NCBI GenBank assembly: GCA_028716845.1
Contig: JAQUPF010000009.1
Location: 43,540 to 107,539, forward strand
Length of the DNA: 64,000 nucleotides
Source: a bacterium
Lineage (GTDB): Bacteria; Auribacterota; Tritonobacteria; UBA1439
Direction of reading: 5' to 3'
Positions 57,161-64,000 of the stretch are shown here, in pieces; the stretch's first letter is position 1, and every line of letters begins with the position of its first letter. The position numbers and the translations under genes were made by a program. Below the pieces are notes generated by a model that saw only the letters and a program-made list of their open reading frames with translations, searched no databases and was not told where the DNA came from.

Positions 57161-58412
57161 CGCGGGGCGGCGGCGTCCCCTCGCGCCGCCGCGCCGTGCA
57201 TCCCGTGCCATCCCCCGCCCGCCGTCTCCCCCGCGCGGCTCCGTCCAGGTAGAGCAGCCAGACGCCGAAGGCGACCAGGAGCGGGTAGTACGGCCAGACC
57301 AGCCGGTGGAAGACGGCGCCCCAGCCGGGCATGACGTAGTATGTTCTCGTCGCGGGCGACGGCACCACGCAGGCGAGGAGCATGAGGACGAACGCCGGCG
57401 CGTGGCACCACCGGCGCACCGCGAGGTAGGCGGGGAGGATGAGGAGGACGTAGGAGTAGTCCTTGAACCGCGGCAGGGCGAGGGCGTACGCGAGGCAGGC
57501 GATGCACACCGCGTCCGTCGCCGCCTCCCGGTCCGCCCGGGGCCGCAGGGCGGCGCAGGCGCGCCACGAGAGGGCGATGACGGCGAGGGCGGCGGCCGCG
57601 TAGAGAGCCTGGTGGGCGTAGGCCGGGACGGCGAGCCCCCCGTGCACGGCGGCCATCCTGCACGCGTCCCCGGCGAGCCAGTAGGTCGACGGACTCAGTA
57701 TCCCCCCCTTCTCGGTGAGCTCCGCCGCATCCCTGAGAAAGTCCGTGACGCCGGCGGGCGCGATGAGCCGGTTCAGCAGGAGATACCCCGCGAAGAGGGC
57801 GATCGATCCCGCCATCCACCGCCACCGGCGCCGGTCCTCCGAGAAGGGGAGCAGCGCCAGGAAGAGGATCGGCGTGATCTTGTAGGTAGCGGCGGCGACG
57901 ACGCAGAGGCAGAAGGCCGGCGTCCGGCCGGCGATCAAGCACGCGAAGCCCGCCCAGAGGAGGAGCGTCTCCAGCATCGAGATGTTCCCCGCCTTGATGT
58001 CGGCGTATGCCGCCCCGTTGAACGCAAAGAGGCAGAATGCGACAAAGAGGATGCCGTCCCCGGCCCCGACAAACCGCCGTTTCCAGAGGAGAAGGAGGGC
58101 GACGAACGCCGCGCACTTGAGGAGGAGGTACCCCCGGTACGCCGTCGGGTAATCCAGGGCCGTCAACGGCCTGAACGGGGCGAGCGTGAGCGGGAGGAAG
58201 ATGTACTTGACCTGGATCGGTTCGTGGGCGAGCCGTGAGAGAGAGGCGTCATCGTACGGACTGATGCCGGCGGCGGAGGCGCGCGCGGCGTAGTAGTAGG
58301 TGAGGAAATCCCACTGGTAGCCGCTCCGGATGTCCGCGACGTCCGCGACGAGGGCCGCGCAGTACAGGGCGAGCCCCGCCGCCGCCGCCCCTCTGAGGAA
58401 TCTCCGCTTCAT
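57114..58412 (-). CDS. GT87 / DUF2029-like polytopic membrane protein
   Basis: 432 residues with about ten hydrophobic segments. The opening (WDFLTYYYAARASAAGISPYD) carries the Asp and Tyr/Ala pattern of DUF2029 (GT87, polyprenyl-phosphomannose-dependent mannosyltransferase-like) proteins, and AAATYKITPILFLALL is the family's conserved lysine-containing helix. It probably transfers a lipid-linked sugar outside the cytoplasm. The last 30 residues are Arg/Thr-rich. ATG at 58412 is only 10 nt after a -10 box, so the message is near-leaderless. Confidence 0.82.
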   Translation of the reverse strand: MKRRFLRGAAAAGLALYCAALVADVADIRSGYQWDFLTYYYAARASAAGISPYDDASLSRLAHEPIQVKYIFLPLTLAPFRPLTALDYPTAYRGYLLLKCAAFVALLLLWKRRFVGAGDGILFVAFCLFAFNGAAYADIKAGNISMLETLLLWAGFACLIAGRTPAFCLCVVAAATYKITPILFLALLPFSEDRRRWRWMAGSIALFAGYLLLNRLIAPAGVTDFLRDAAELTEKGGILSPSTYWLAGDACRMAAVHGGLAVPAYAHQALYAAAALAVIALSWRACAALRPRADREAATDAVCIACLAYALALPRFKDYSYVLLILPAYLAVRRWCHAPAFVLMLLACVVPSPATRTYYVMPGWGAVFHRLVWPYYPLLVAFGVWLLYLDGAARGRRRAGDGTGCTARRREGTPPPRVTERCRTGTSPGRGC

Positions 58413-58421
58413 CGGACCCCA

Positions 58422-58427
58422 ACTATA
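58422..58427 (-). promoter_or_regulatory. -10 box for the GT87-like gene
   Basis: TATAGT reading toward 58412; -35 region poor. Confidence 0.5.
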
Positions 58428-58439
58428 GCAAATGGAGCG

Positions 58440-58560
58440 GTGGCCGTTCTTCAGATCCTCTGTTTTCTCTGTGGCCTCTGTGGCTGCATACGATCCGCGT
58501 GCATCCGCGGCGGAACAATCCACTTTTCACTTTGAACTTGTAACTTTCAACTGTGGTTTC
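58440..58560. repeat. Right-half composite of families B and A
   Basis: CAGATCCTCTGTTTTCTCTG and TGGCCTCTGTGGC (family B right arm), then GATCCGCGTGCATCCGCGGC and ACTTTGAACTTGTAACTTTC with AACTGTGGTTTC (family A right arms). Left arms are missing. It ends one base before a TTGACA box. Confidence 0.85.
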
Positions 58561-58561
58561 C

Positions 58562-58591
58562 TTGACACTCCCCCCCCGCGTGCGGTATGCT
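58562..58591 (+). promoter_or_regulatory. Sigma-70-type promoter for the TPR gene
   Basis: TTGACA (58562-58567) - 18 bp - TATGCT (58586-58591). The ATG at 58587 is part of the -10 box, so translation must begin downstream. Confidence 0.85.
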
Positions 58592-58625
58592 GGCCCTCGA
58601 ACATCCGAAAGGAGCCTCCGCCCCG

Positions 58626-59180
58626 ATGATCGCCCGCCTCTGCATCATCGCCCTCGCCGCCGCGCTCGCGGAACCGACGCCCTCCCCGCCCCCTTCCCCC
58701 GCCGCGGAGGCGATCCGGGAGGCCAAGCGGCTCTGCGACGAGGGGAACCACGAGGCGGCCGTGGCCTTTTTCGAGAAGGCCGCCGCGCTCGATCCCGCGA
58801 GCGCCGCCGTCTACAACAGCATGGGGATCTGCCACGTCGCCCACGACAAGATCGATCTCGCGATCGCCGCCTTCAAGCGGGCGGCGGAGCTCGATCCGGG
58901 CATGAGCTCCGTCTACCACAACCTCGGCCACTGCTACGGCACGCGGCGGCAGTGGGACCTCGCCGCCATGGAGTACCGGAAGGCGCTCAGGGACAACCCG
59001 GGGGACCCCATCGCCCATTTCGAGCTCGGCAACGTCTGCTTCATGCAGGACAAGTTCAAAGAGGCGCAGCGCCACTACGAGGAGGCGGCCGCGATCTTCG
59101 GCCACGCCACGCCGGAGGGGGAGGAGTCGCTCCGAAACGCCGTCAAGATGGAGATGCTCCTGCAGCGGCTCGGCCAGTGA
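58626..59180 (+). CDS. Secreted TPR-repeat protein
   Basis: 184 residues. Signal peptide MIARLCIIALAAALA and a Pro-rich spacer, then three to four tetratricopeptide repeats (EAAVAFFEKAAALDPASAAV; DLAIAAFKRAAELDPGMSSV; DLAAMEYRKALRDNPGDPIA; EAQRHYEEAAAIFG). A protein-protein scaffold, probably periplasmic. ATG at 58626 is chosen because AAAGGAG precedes it and the earlier ATG lies in the promoter. It converges with the next gene (10-bp gap). Confidence 0.85.
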   Translation: MIARLCIIALAAALAEPTPSPPPSPAAEAIREAKRLCDEGNHEAAVAFFEKAAALDPASAAVYNSMGICHVAHDKIDLAIAAFKRAAELDPGMSSVYHNLGHCYGTRRQWDLAAMEYRKALRDNPGDPIAHFELGNVCFMQDKFKEAQRHYEEAAAIFGHATPEGEESLRNAVKMEMLLQRLGQ

Positions 59181-59190
59181 GGCCGCCCCC

Positions 59191-60204
59191 TCACTGCCCC
59201 ATCGCGTCGAGCCGGTGCAGGTATCCCCTCGCGAGTTTCATTTCCGGGTCGAGCCGCAGCGCCTCCTCGAGCGACCGCCGCGCGAGCTCGTACTGGCCGT
59301 TGACGAAGTAGACGAGCCCCATGGCGCAGAAGACCCTCGCGTCGCCGGGCTCGAGGGCCGCCGCATGGCGGTACTCCTCGAGCGCCATGTTGTACCACTC
59401 CACGTAGCCGTACGTCATGCCGATCCCCGCGTAGGCGTTCCCGAGCAGGTACCGCGCCTCGGCGAATGAGGGATCGGTCTCGATCGCCCGCTGGAAATGT
59501 CGGATCTTCGTGTGCGAGCCGTCGGGCGCCTGGAGCCCCCTGCAGTATTCCTCGAAGGCGGCGGCGGAGAGCGTCGGGCACTCGTCGAGGCGCCCGAGCG
59601 CCTCGTCGCTGAGCCGGATCCCGAGCGCCCCGCCCACGCCGGCGGCCAGCCTCCCCTCGAGCTCGCCGATCCGGTCGAGCGTCCCCTCGAAGCGGAGCGG
59701 GGCGCTCATCTCGCCCGTCGACGGCCGCACCGCCCGGACGTGGACCTCCACCCGGTTTCCGAGGACGGCGTAGCCGCCCGCGATGACCACATCCGACCTG
59801 GTCCGGCGCGCGAGCGACTCGACGCGCGCCGCGCCCCCGCTCGAGCCCGGCCGCCCCGCGGCGTCGCCGGGGGGCGGGGCGGGGAGATCGGTGAGGACGA
59901 ATTCGTGCGGGGAGCGGTCCTCGAGGAGCCGCTTCAGGGAGGCGGCGAGCTCGCGCGAGAGCCAGTCGTGTTCCGGGGTCTTTCCGGCGTTCGGGAATCG
60001 GGCGATCGCCACGCGGCACCGCTCCCCCCGGCCGACGATCTCGGCGCCGTGCGGGCGGAGCTCCCTGAACGAGAGGAGCGCCCCGCCGTGCCGGGGGGGC
60101 GCCGTGCGGGCCGCCTCCCGCAGATCTGAAAAATGGATGAGCGGATCGCCGGCGGGGGGACGGACGAGGAGCGCGACCAGCAGGCACGCCCACGCGGGGG
60201 ACAT
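59191..60204 (-). CDS. Secreted FlgO/TolB-N-like protein with TPR repeats
   Basis: 337 residues. Signal peptide MSPAWACLLVALLV. The middle (RCRVAIARFPN ... RRTRSDVVIAGGYAVLGNRVEVHVRAV) resembles the FlgO/TolB-N fold that begins many lipoprotein-like proteins: an ELAASLKRLL helix, then a DVVIAGGY strand. The C-terminus has three TPRs (FQRAIETDPSFAEARYLLGN, EEYRHAAALEPGDARV, RRSLEEALRLDPEMK). GAGGTG precedes the ATG. It lies 27 bp after the YCF48-like gene and is probably co-transcribed with it. Function unknown; an envelope scaffold is likely. Confidence 0.78.
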   Translation of the reverse strand: MSPAWACLLVALLVRPPAGDPLIHFSDLREAARTAPPRHGGALLSFRELRPHGAEIVGRGERCRVAIARFPNAGKTPEHDWLSRELAASLKRLLEDRSPHEFVLTDLPAPPPGDAAGRPGSSGGAARVESLARRTRSDVVIAGGYAVLGNRVEVHVRAVRPSTGEMSAPLRFEGTLDRIGELEGRLAAGVGGALGIRLSDEALGRLDECPTLSAAAFEEYCRGLQAPDGSHTKIRHFQRAIETDPSFAEARYLLGNAYAGIGMTYGYVEWYNMALEEYRHAAALEPGDARVFCAMGLVYFVNGQYELARRSLEEALRLDPEMKLARGYLHRLDAMGQ

Positions 60205-60231
60205 CGGCCACCTCGGCGCGACGCGGCGGCG

Positions 60232-62235
60232 TCAGAGGGCGAACAGTCGCTTGATGATCGTCGGCTGCCGGGTCGTGCCCGACTTGATGTCGTTCAGGCG
60301 CTGCGTGAGGTAGCCGCCGGTGAGGAAGTCGATGTTGGCGGTCACCTCCTGGAGCTGGAGCTCGAGGCGCAGCCGCTCCCGGAGATCCTCGGACGGCGAC
60401 AGGAGGAGGTCGATCTGGAGCTGCCGGCGCTGGAAGTAGAACTGCGTCACCTCCTGGAGGACATCGTTCCGGAGCTCGACGAGGTTCCGCGACTCGTTGC
60501 TGATGCGGACCATGTTCGGATTGTACATGAAATCGCTGAGGTCCCACGTGAACTCCATGACGACGTCGCGCTGCCGCCGCTCGTCGTCCGTGACCCGCAC
60601 CGCGGTCAGGAGCCGCCGCTCGAAATCGGAGGAGGTGTCGAACTGTGTCCGCATGATGAGATCGGTCCCGGTCCTGTCCGACCATTGCAGCTGATCGTAC
60701 ACCCGGGTGCCGACATTGTCCCTGTAGAGAAATCGTTCCTCGTCCGTCCGGAGGACCACGTCCCTCGTGTCGAGTCGCTGCCCGAGCTTCAGCTTGAACC
60801 GGGGGAGGAGGGCGCCGAACTTCGCCCCCTTCCGCCAGCTCTCGATGATGTCGGGGTGCACCTCGGCGAACCGCATCGCGACCTCCTGGATCTCCTGGAC
60901 GGACGGCTCGTGCGAGTACTGCATGAGCACCGTCTGGACGTCGTCGATCGTCGGGATCGGAGGCCCCTCCTCGACCGGGAACGCGGCGGGACGCCTCGCG
61001 GGCGGCTCCTCGATCGAGACCACCTCGACGGCCTCCTCCACCGGCTTCGTCACGATCGGCGCGACCTCCTCGGCCACCTCGGCCGCGACCGGCTGCGGGG
61101 CGGCGACCGGCGCCGACGCGACGACGGGCGCCGCGGTCCTCCCGACCGCCGTCCGATAGAGGCCGCCCGCGGTCGCGGCCCATATGGTGCTGCTGTCGAG
61201 CGGATCGAAGGCGAGCGCGAGGGCGTCCCTGAGGCCCGTGCCGCGGGAGAGATCCTGCCAGCGCGCGCCCGCGTCGAGGGAGCCGTAGACGCCGTCGGGC
61301 GCCGCCGCGTACACGGCGTTCGAATCGGACGGCGAGACGGCGACCTTCGCGACCGGCTTGCCGGCGAGCATGTCGGCCCCGATCTCCGCCCAGCTCGCGC
61401 CGCCGTCGCCGCTCTTGTAGAGGCCCGCGGCGGTGCCCGCGTACGCCGTCTCGGGGTTGACCTGGTCGATCGCCACGCTCCGCACCGCCTTGCCGGGCGC
61501 GAAGACCTTCCGCCACGTGGCGCCGCCGTCCCTCGTCTTGTAGAGGGCGTCGGTCGTTCCGGCGTACAGCACGCCGGAGTCGAACGGATGGACGGCGGTC
61601 GAGGCGACCGTGTCCTCGCCCGGCGCGATCTCCACCCGCCGCCACGAGGCGCCGCCGTCGGTGGATTTCAGCATGCCGTTCCCGAGCGTGCCGGCGTACA
61701 CCATGTCGGGGTTCGACGGGTCGATCGCGAGGCCGAGGGAGAAGACGGACAGCCCCTTCAGCGCGCCGTTCGCCCTCGTCCAGCTCCTGCCGCCGTCCGC
61801 GGAGCCGTAGATGCCGTCGACGCTCCCGGCGAAGACCTTCTGCGTGTTCGCCGGGTCGATGGCGAGCGCGGTCACCCCGGAGACCTCCCCCCCCGTCTGG
61901 AGGGCGTCCACGATCGCCTTCTGCGCGGGCGGGAGGCCCGGCGGGACCGTCCGCTTCGCGGCGGACAGGTCGAGGCAGTTCACCCAGACACCGCCGGCGT
62001 CGCTGCTGAGGAAGACGCCCCTCGACGAGCCGATGAATATCCGCTGCGGATTGAGGGGATCGACCGCGACGGCGCGGAGCCCCTTCTCCTCCGCCCCGGC
62101 GGAGAGGCTCGCCCACTCGCTCCCGTACAGCGGGAGCGGTCCGCCGAAGCGTCCGGAGAACAGCGCCGCGGCGCACGCCGCCGCCGCGAGGGAAAGGACA
62201 AGGGTGACGCCGTGGCGATTCGTGACGGTTTTCAT
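60232..62235 (-). CDS. Surface YCF48-like beta-propeller protein with alpha-helical C-terminal domain
   Basis: 667 residues. Signal or membrane segment at 9-30, then six to seven blades each containing a DGGASW or DAGARW type motif with AGT / IYxxTD strands (about 35-370), as in YCF48/BNR-sialidase-like propellers. A Pro/Ala/Val linker follows, then an unrelated domain (about 450-667): FKLKLGQRLDTRDV, FTWDLSDFMYNPNMVRISNESR and a heptad-rich end (QFYFQRRQLQIDLLL, RLRLELQLQEVTANIDFLTGGYL). That end looks like outer-membrane-associated proteins of uncultivated diderms. ATG at 62235 has GGAGGGGG 8 nt upstream and an 80-nt leader after a perfect promoter. Confidence 0.8.
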   Translation of the reverse strand: MKTVTNRHGVTLVLSLAAAACAAALFSGRFGGPLPLYGSEWASLSAGAEEKGLRAVAVDPLNPQRIFIGSSRGVFLSSDAGGVWVNCLDLSAAKRTVPPGLPPAQKAIVDALQTGGEVSGVTALAIDPANTQKVFAGSVDGIYGSADGGRSWTRANGALKGLSVFSLGLAIDPSNPDMVYAGTLGNGMLKSTDGGASWRRVEIAPGEDTVASTAVHPFDSGVLYAGTTDALYKTRDGGATWRKVFAPGKAVRSVAIDQVNPETAYAGTAAGLYKSGDGGASWAEIGADMLAGKPVAKVAVSPSDSNAVYAAAPDGVYGSLDAGARWQDLSRGTGLRDALALAFDPLDSSTIWAATAGGLYRTAVGRTAAPVVASAPVAAPQPVAAEVAEEVAPIVTKPVEEAVEVVSIEEPPARRPAAFPVEEGPPIPTIDDVQTVLMQYSHEPSVQEIQEVAMRFAEVHPDIIESWRKGAKFGALLPRFKLKLGQRLDTRDVVLRTDEERFLYRDNVGTRVYDQLQWSDRTGTDLIMRTQFDTSSDFERRLLTAVRVTDDERRQRDVVMEFTWDLSDFMYNPNMVRISNESRNLVELRNDVLQEVTQFYFQRRQLQIDLLLSPSEDLRERLRLELQLQEVTANIDFLTGGYLTQRLNDIKSGTTRQPTIIKRLFAL

Positions 62236-62321
62236 TGCTGCGGCCCCCTCCTCGTCGGGCCGAAACGCCCGCAGCCCCGCGTGGGTGCCGGGGATGGAAC
62301 GAGCGGCTCCCCGGCGAGGGT

Positions 62322-62350
62322 ATGCTAACACTCCGCCCCGCGGCTGTCAA
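62322..62350 (-). promoter_or_regulatory. Sigma-70-type promoter for the YCF48-like operon
   Basis: TTGACA (62345-62350) - 17 bp - TAGCAT (62322-62327); the leader is about 80 nt. Confidence 0.9.
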
Positions 62351-62383
62351 GCGGCGGCGCCGTTTTTTTTCCGGCGCCGCCGC
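62351..62383. repeat. 12-bp perfect inverted repeat with T8 spacer between divergent promoters
   Basis: GCGGCGGCGCCG (62351-62362), TTTTTTTTC, CGGCGCCGCCGC (62372-62383). It directly abuts the -35 box on the left and lies 2 bp from the -35 box on the right. Confidence 0.85.
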
Positions 62384-62385
62384 GT

Positions 62386-62414
62386 TTGGCATGGCGGCGC
62401 CGCTGTGGCATAAT
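62386..62414 (+). promoter_or_regulatory. Sigma-70-type promoter, near-leaderless, for the GT-C/TPR gene
   Basis: TTGGCA (62386-62391) - 17 bp - CATAAT (62409-62414). The ATG at 62426 is about 5 nt after the expected transcript start. Confidence 0.8.
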
Positions 62415-62425
62415 CGTCCCCGCCG

Positions 62426-64000
62426 ATGAACCCGCGACGGCGCGTTCTCAGCATGGCGGCGTGCGCCGCACTCCTCACGATCGTCGCCTTCGGGCGGGCG
62501 GTCGAGGCGCCGTTCTTCTGGGACGACAAGGTGCTCATCCTCGCCAACCCGCACCTGGGGCGGCCGGCGGACATTCCGCGCTTCTTCTCCACCGCCTTCT
62601 GGGCGGAGCTCTCCTGCCCCGAGGACTACCGGCCCGCCCAGATGATATCCCACAGCATCGATCACCTCTTCTGGGCCAGGAACCCCTGGGGCCATCACCT
62701 CACCAATCTCCTCCTCCACGTCTTCAACGGCCTAGCCGTCTTCATCCTCGTCCGGATGCTCCTCCGGAGCGACGGGGCCGCGGCCGCCGCGTGCGTGCTC
62801 TTCATGCTCCACCCGGCGCACGTCGAGACGGTCGTCTGGATCCAGAACCGGTCCGATCTCCTCGCCGCCGCCCTCTCGCTCGTCTGCCTCATCGCATTCC
62901 TCGCGGCGGCGTCGCGCCGGGACGGCGGGCCGCGCCTCCTCCTCGTCTCCTCCGCCGCCCTCGCCCTCGCCTGCCTCGCGAAGGAGAGCGCGGTCGCGGT
63001 CCCGCTCGCCTGCGGGGCGCTCGCGCCCGCCCTCCGCCCCCGGCCGCGGAGGTGGTGGCCCGCGCTGCTCATCCCGCTCGCCGCCGTCGCCGGCGCCTTC
63101 CTTCTCCTCAAGCTGACCGTCCTCGGGGTGGCGCGGTTCCAGCACCCGAGCCCGCTCGCCGAGGCGGGTCCGGCCGCCTGGGCGCTCAGCGTGGCGAAGA
63201 CCGTCGCCGTCTACATCGCCGTTTTCGCCTTTCCGGTGAACCTCACCATCGCCCGGCCGTTCATCTCGCCGACCGGCGCGCCGGCGGCCGCGCCGCTGCT
63301 CCTCGCGGCCGCCGTCCTCCTCCTCGCCGCCTGGTCGCTGCGCGCCGCGCGGCGGGGGCGGGCGGCGGGGGCCGGCGCGCTCTTCTTCCTCGCGACCATC
63401 CTCCCCGCGAGCAACATCATCTTCCTCGCCGGCAGGCCGATCTCCGAGCAGCGCCTCTATGTCCCTTCCATCGGCCTCTGCCTTCTCCTCGGGGCCATCC
63501 TCGCGCCGGTGCTGCGGCGGCGCGCGGCGGCGCGGCGGGCGGCCGCCATCGTCATGGCGGTCGCACTCGCCTGCGCGACGATCGCGGCCAGGCGGACGGA
63601 CATCTGGCGCGACGAACGGGGACTCTGGGAGCGGACGGTCGAGGAGGCGCCCGGCGCCGTCAGGCCGAAGATATCGCTCGGCAGGATCTACCGGCTGGGC
63701 GGGCGGCACGCCGAGGCGGTCTCGCTCCTCAAGGCCGCACTCCGCGCCTCCTCCCCCTGGCCGCCGCAGGCCCTCACCGAGCTCGGCTGCGCGTACGAGG
63801 CGCTCGGATGGCATGCGGAGGCCATCGACCTCCTCAGCCGCGCGGTGGCCGGCGATCCGGTCCACGTGCAGTCGAGGCTCCTGCTCGCCGCCGCCCTCCA
63901 GCGGGAGCGGCGTCACGCCGAGGCCCTCGAGCAGTACCGCGCCGTCGAGCGTCTCCTGCCGGTGAGCGGCCTCGGCCCGACGGGGGCCGCCCTCGCCCTC
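62426..64000 (+). CDS. TMTC/PMT-like GT-C membrane protein with TPR repeats (3' end outside window)
   Basis: 525 residues are visible and the frame is still open at the window end. FFWDDKVLILANPHL in the first luminal loop is the Asp-containing GT-C motif seen in TMTC and PMT-like O-mannosyltransferases; HPAHVETVVWIQNRSDLL is the family's second conserved loop. About ten hydrophobic segments run to residue 400, then TPR repeats begin (GRIYRLGGRHAEAVSLLKAAL; GCAYEALGWHAEAIDLLSRAV). It probably glycosylates exported proteins with a lipid-linked sugar, fitting the GT2, UXS and GT87-like genes of the window. Confidence 0.87.
   Translation, partial: MNPRRRVLSMAACAALLTIVAFGRAVEAPFFWDDKVLILANPHLGRPADIPRFFSTAFWAELSCPEDYRPAQMISHSIDHLFWARNPWGHHLTNLLLHVFNGLAVFILVRMLLRSDGAAAAACVLFMLHPAHVETVVWIQNRSDLLAAALSLVCLIAFLAAASRRDGGPRLLLVSSAALALACLAKESAVAVPLACGALAPALRPRPRRWWPALLIPLAAVAGAFLLLKLTVLGVARFQHPSPLAEAGPAAWALSVAKTVAVYIAVFAFPVNLTIARPFISPTGAPAAAPLLLAAAVLLLAAWSLRAARRGRAAGAGALFFLATILPASNIIFLAGRPISEQRLYVPSIGLCLLLGAILAPVLRRRAAARRAAAIVMAVALACATIAARRTDIWRDERGLWERTVEEAPGAVRPKISLGRIYRLGGRHAEAVSLLKAALRASSPWPPQALTELGCAYEALGWHAEAIDLLSRAVAGDPVHVQSRLLLAAALQRERRHAEALEQYRAVERLLPVSGLGPTGAALAL

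Noticed and set aside
1640..58560. Insertion sequences or MITEs of a known family
   Set aside because: No transposase is in the window. Copies lack constant target duplications and vary in internal parts, so a defined IS-derived element cannot be supported, although terminal similarity exists.
58587..58625. Start of the TPR gene at the ATG at 58587
   Set aside because: This ATG is inside the -10 box of a TTGACA promoter; the ATG at 58626 has an AAAGGAG site and a clean signal peptide.

Overview
The window is about 64 kb of very GC-rich DNA (roughly two thirds G+C, C/G-loaded third codon positions) with tightly packed genes, many four-base ATGA/GTGA overlaps, and short intergenic spaces that are mostly filled by one family of interspersed inverted repeats. 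LolA- and LolB-like proteins, a lipobox protein and secreted proteins point to a diderm bacterium. Molybdenum hydroxylase, radical SAM enzymes, a 2-hydroxyacyl-CoA-dehydratase-type activase, LarE and carbamate kinase point to an anaerobic life. I cannot place the organism firmly; an uncultivated diderm lineage (Omnitrophota/PVC-like or another candidate phylum) is my low-confidence guess.

Layout. 0-10 kb: the end of flotillin FloA, a repetitive membrane protein and tRNA-Leu. Then, on the minus strand, tatA-tatC, tRNA-Ala, a UbiA-type prenyl transferase, UDP-xylose synthase, a glycosyltransferase-flippase fusion, a second flippase-like protein, an FAD oxidoreductase and a tRNA thiolation enzyme. 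10-20 kb: Ppx/GppA, rhomboid, and a minus-strand operon of three carbamoyltransferase paralogues with carbamate kinase and threonine synthase. A phosphate permease, a HAD phosphatase and an RNase H-like protein follow. 21-24 kb: two secreted proteins sharing a C-terminal domain (thioredoxin-like, and ComEC-like metallo-beta-lactamase plus lamin-tail). 24-34.5 kb: a minus-strand nucleobase operon, upp - mocA - xdhC - moaD-like - Mo subunit - 2Fe-2S subunit - FAD subunit - dihydropyrimidine-dehydrogenase-like fusion - ssnA.

35-44 kb: inositol-phosphate synthase, a CHASE4 sensor kinase with two response regulators, a CDP-alcohol phosphotransferase, and two radical SAM genes, one resembling archaeal tetraether lipid synthase. 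This stretch looks like membrane-lipid biology. 44-48 kb: an operon carrying a complete-looking lipoprotein-sorting set (LolB-like, LolC/E-like, LolD-like, DedA-like, LolA). 48-56 kb: a 1416-residue CoA-dehydratase activase-like protein, LarE, an HNH protein, YchF, a new 60-residue Cys protein, HIT and FmdB proteins. 56-64 kb: a membrane-anchored protein, a GT87-like membrane protein, TPR proteins, a YCF48-like surface protein, and the start of a GT-C/TPR protein that leaves the window.

Two themes stand out. First, the carbamoyl-phosphate operon (12-18 kb) and the nucleobase operon (24-34 kb) together resemble a rearranged, partial version of the E. coli ygeW-yqeA / ygfK-ssnA-xdhD purine and ureide degradation region. 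Second, the control DNA is unusually legible: at least a dozen sigma-70-like promoters with 16-18 bp spacers sit immediately beside copies of a nested inverted repeat, and several lie so close to the start codon that the mRNAs must be leaderless or nearly so. I used these promoters to move several start codons inward.
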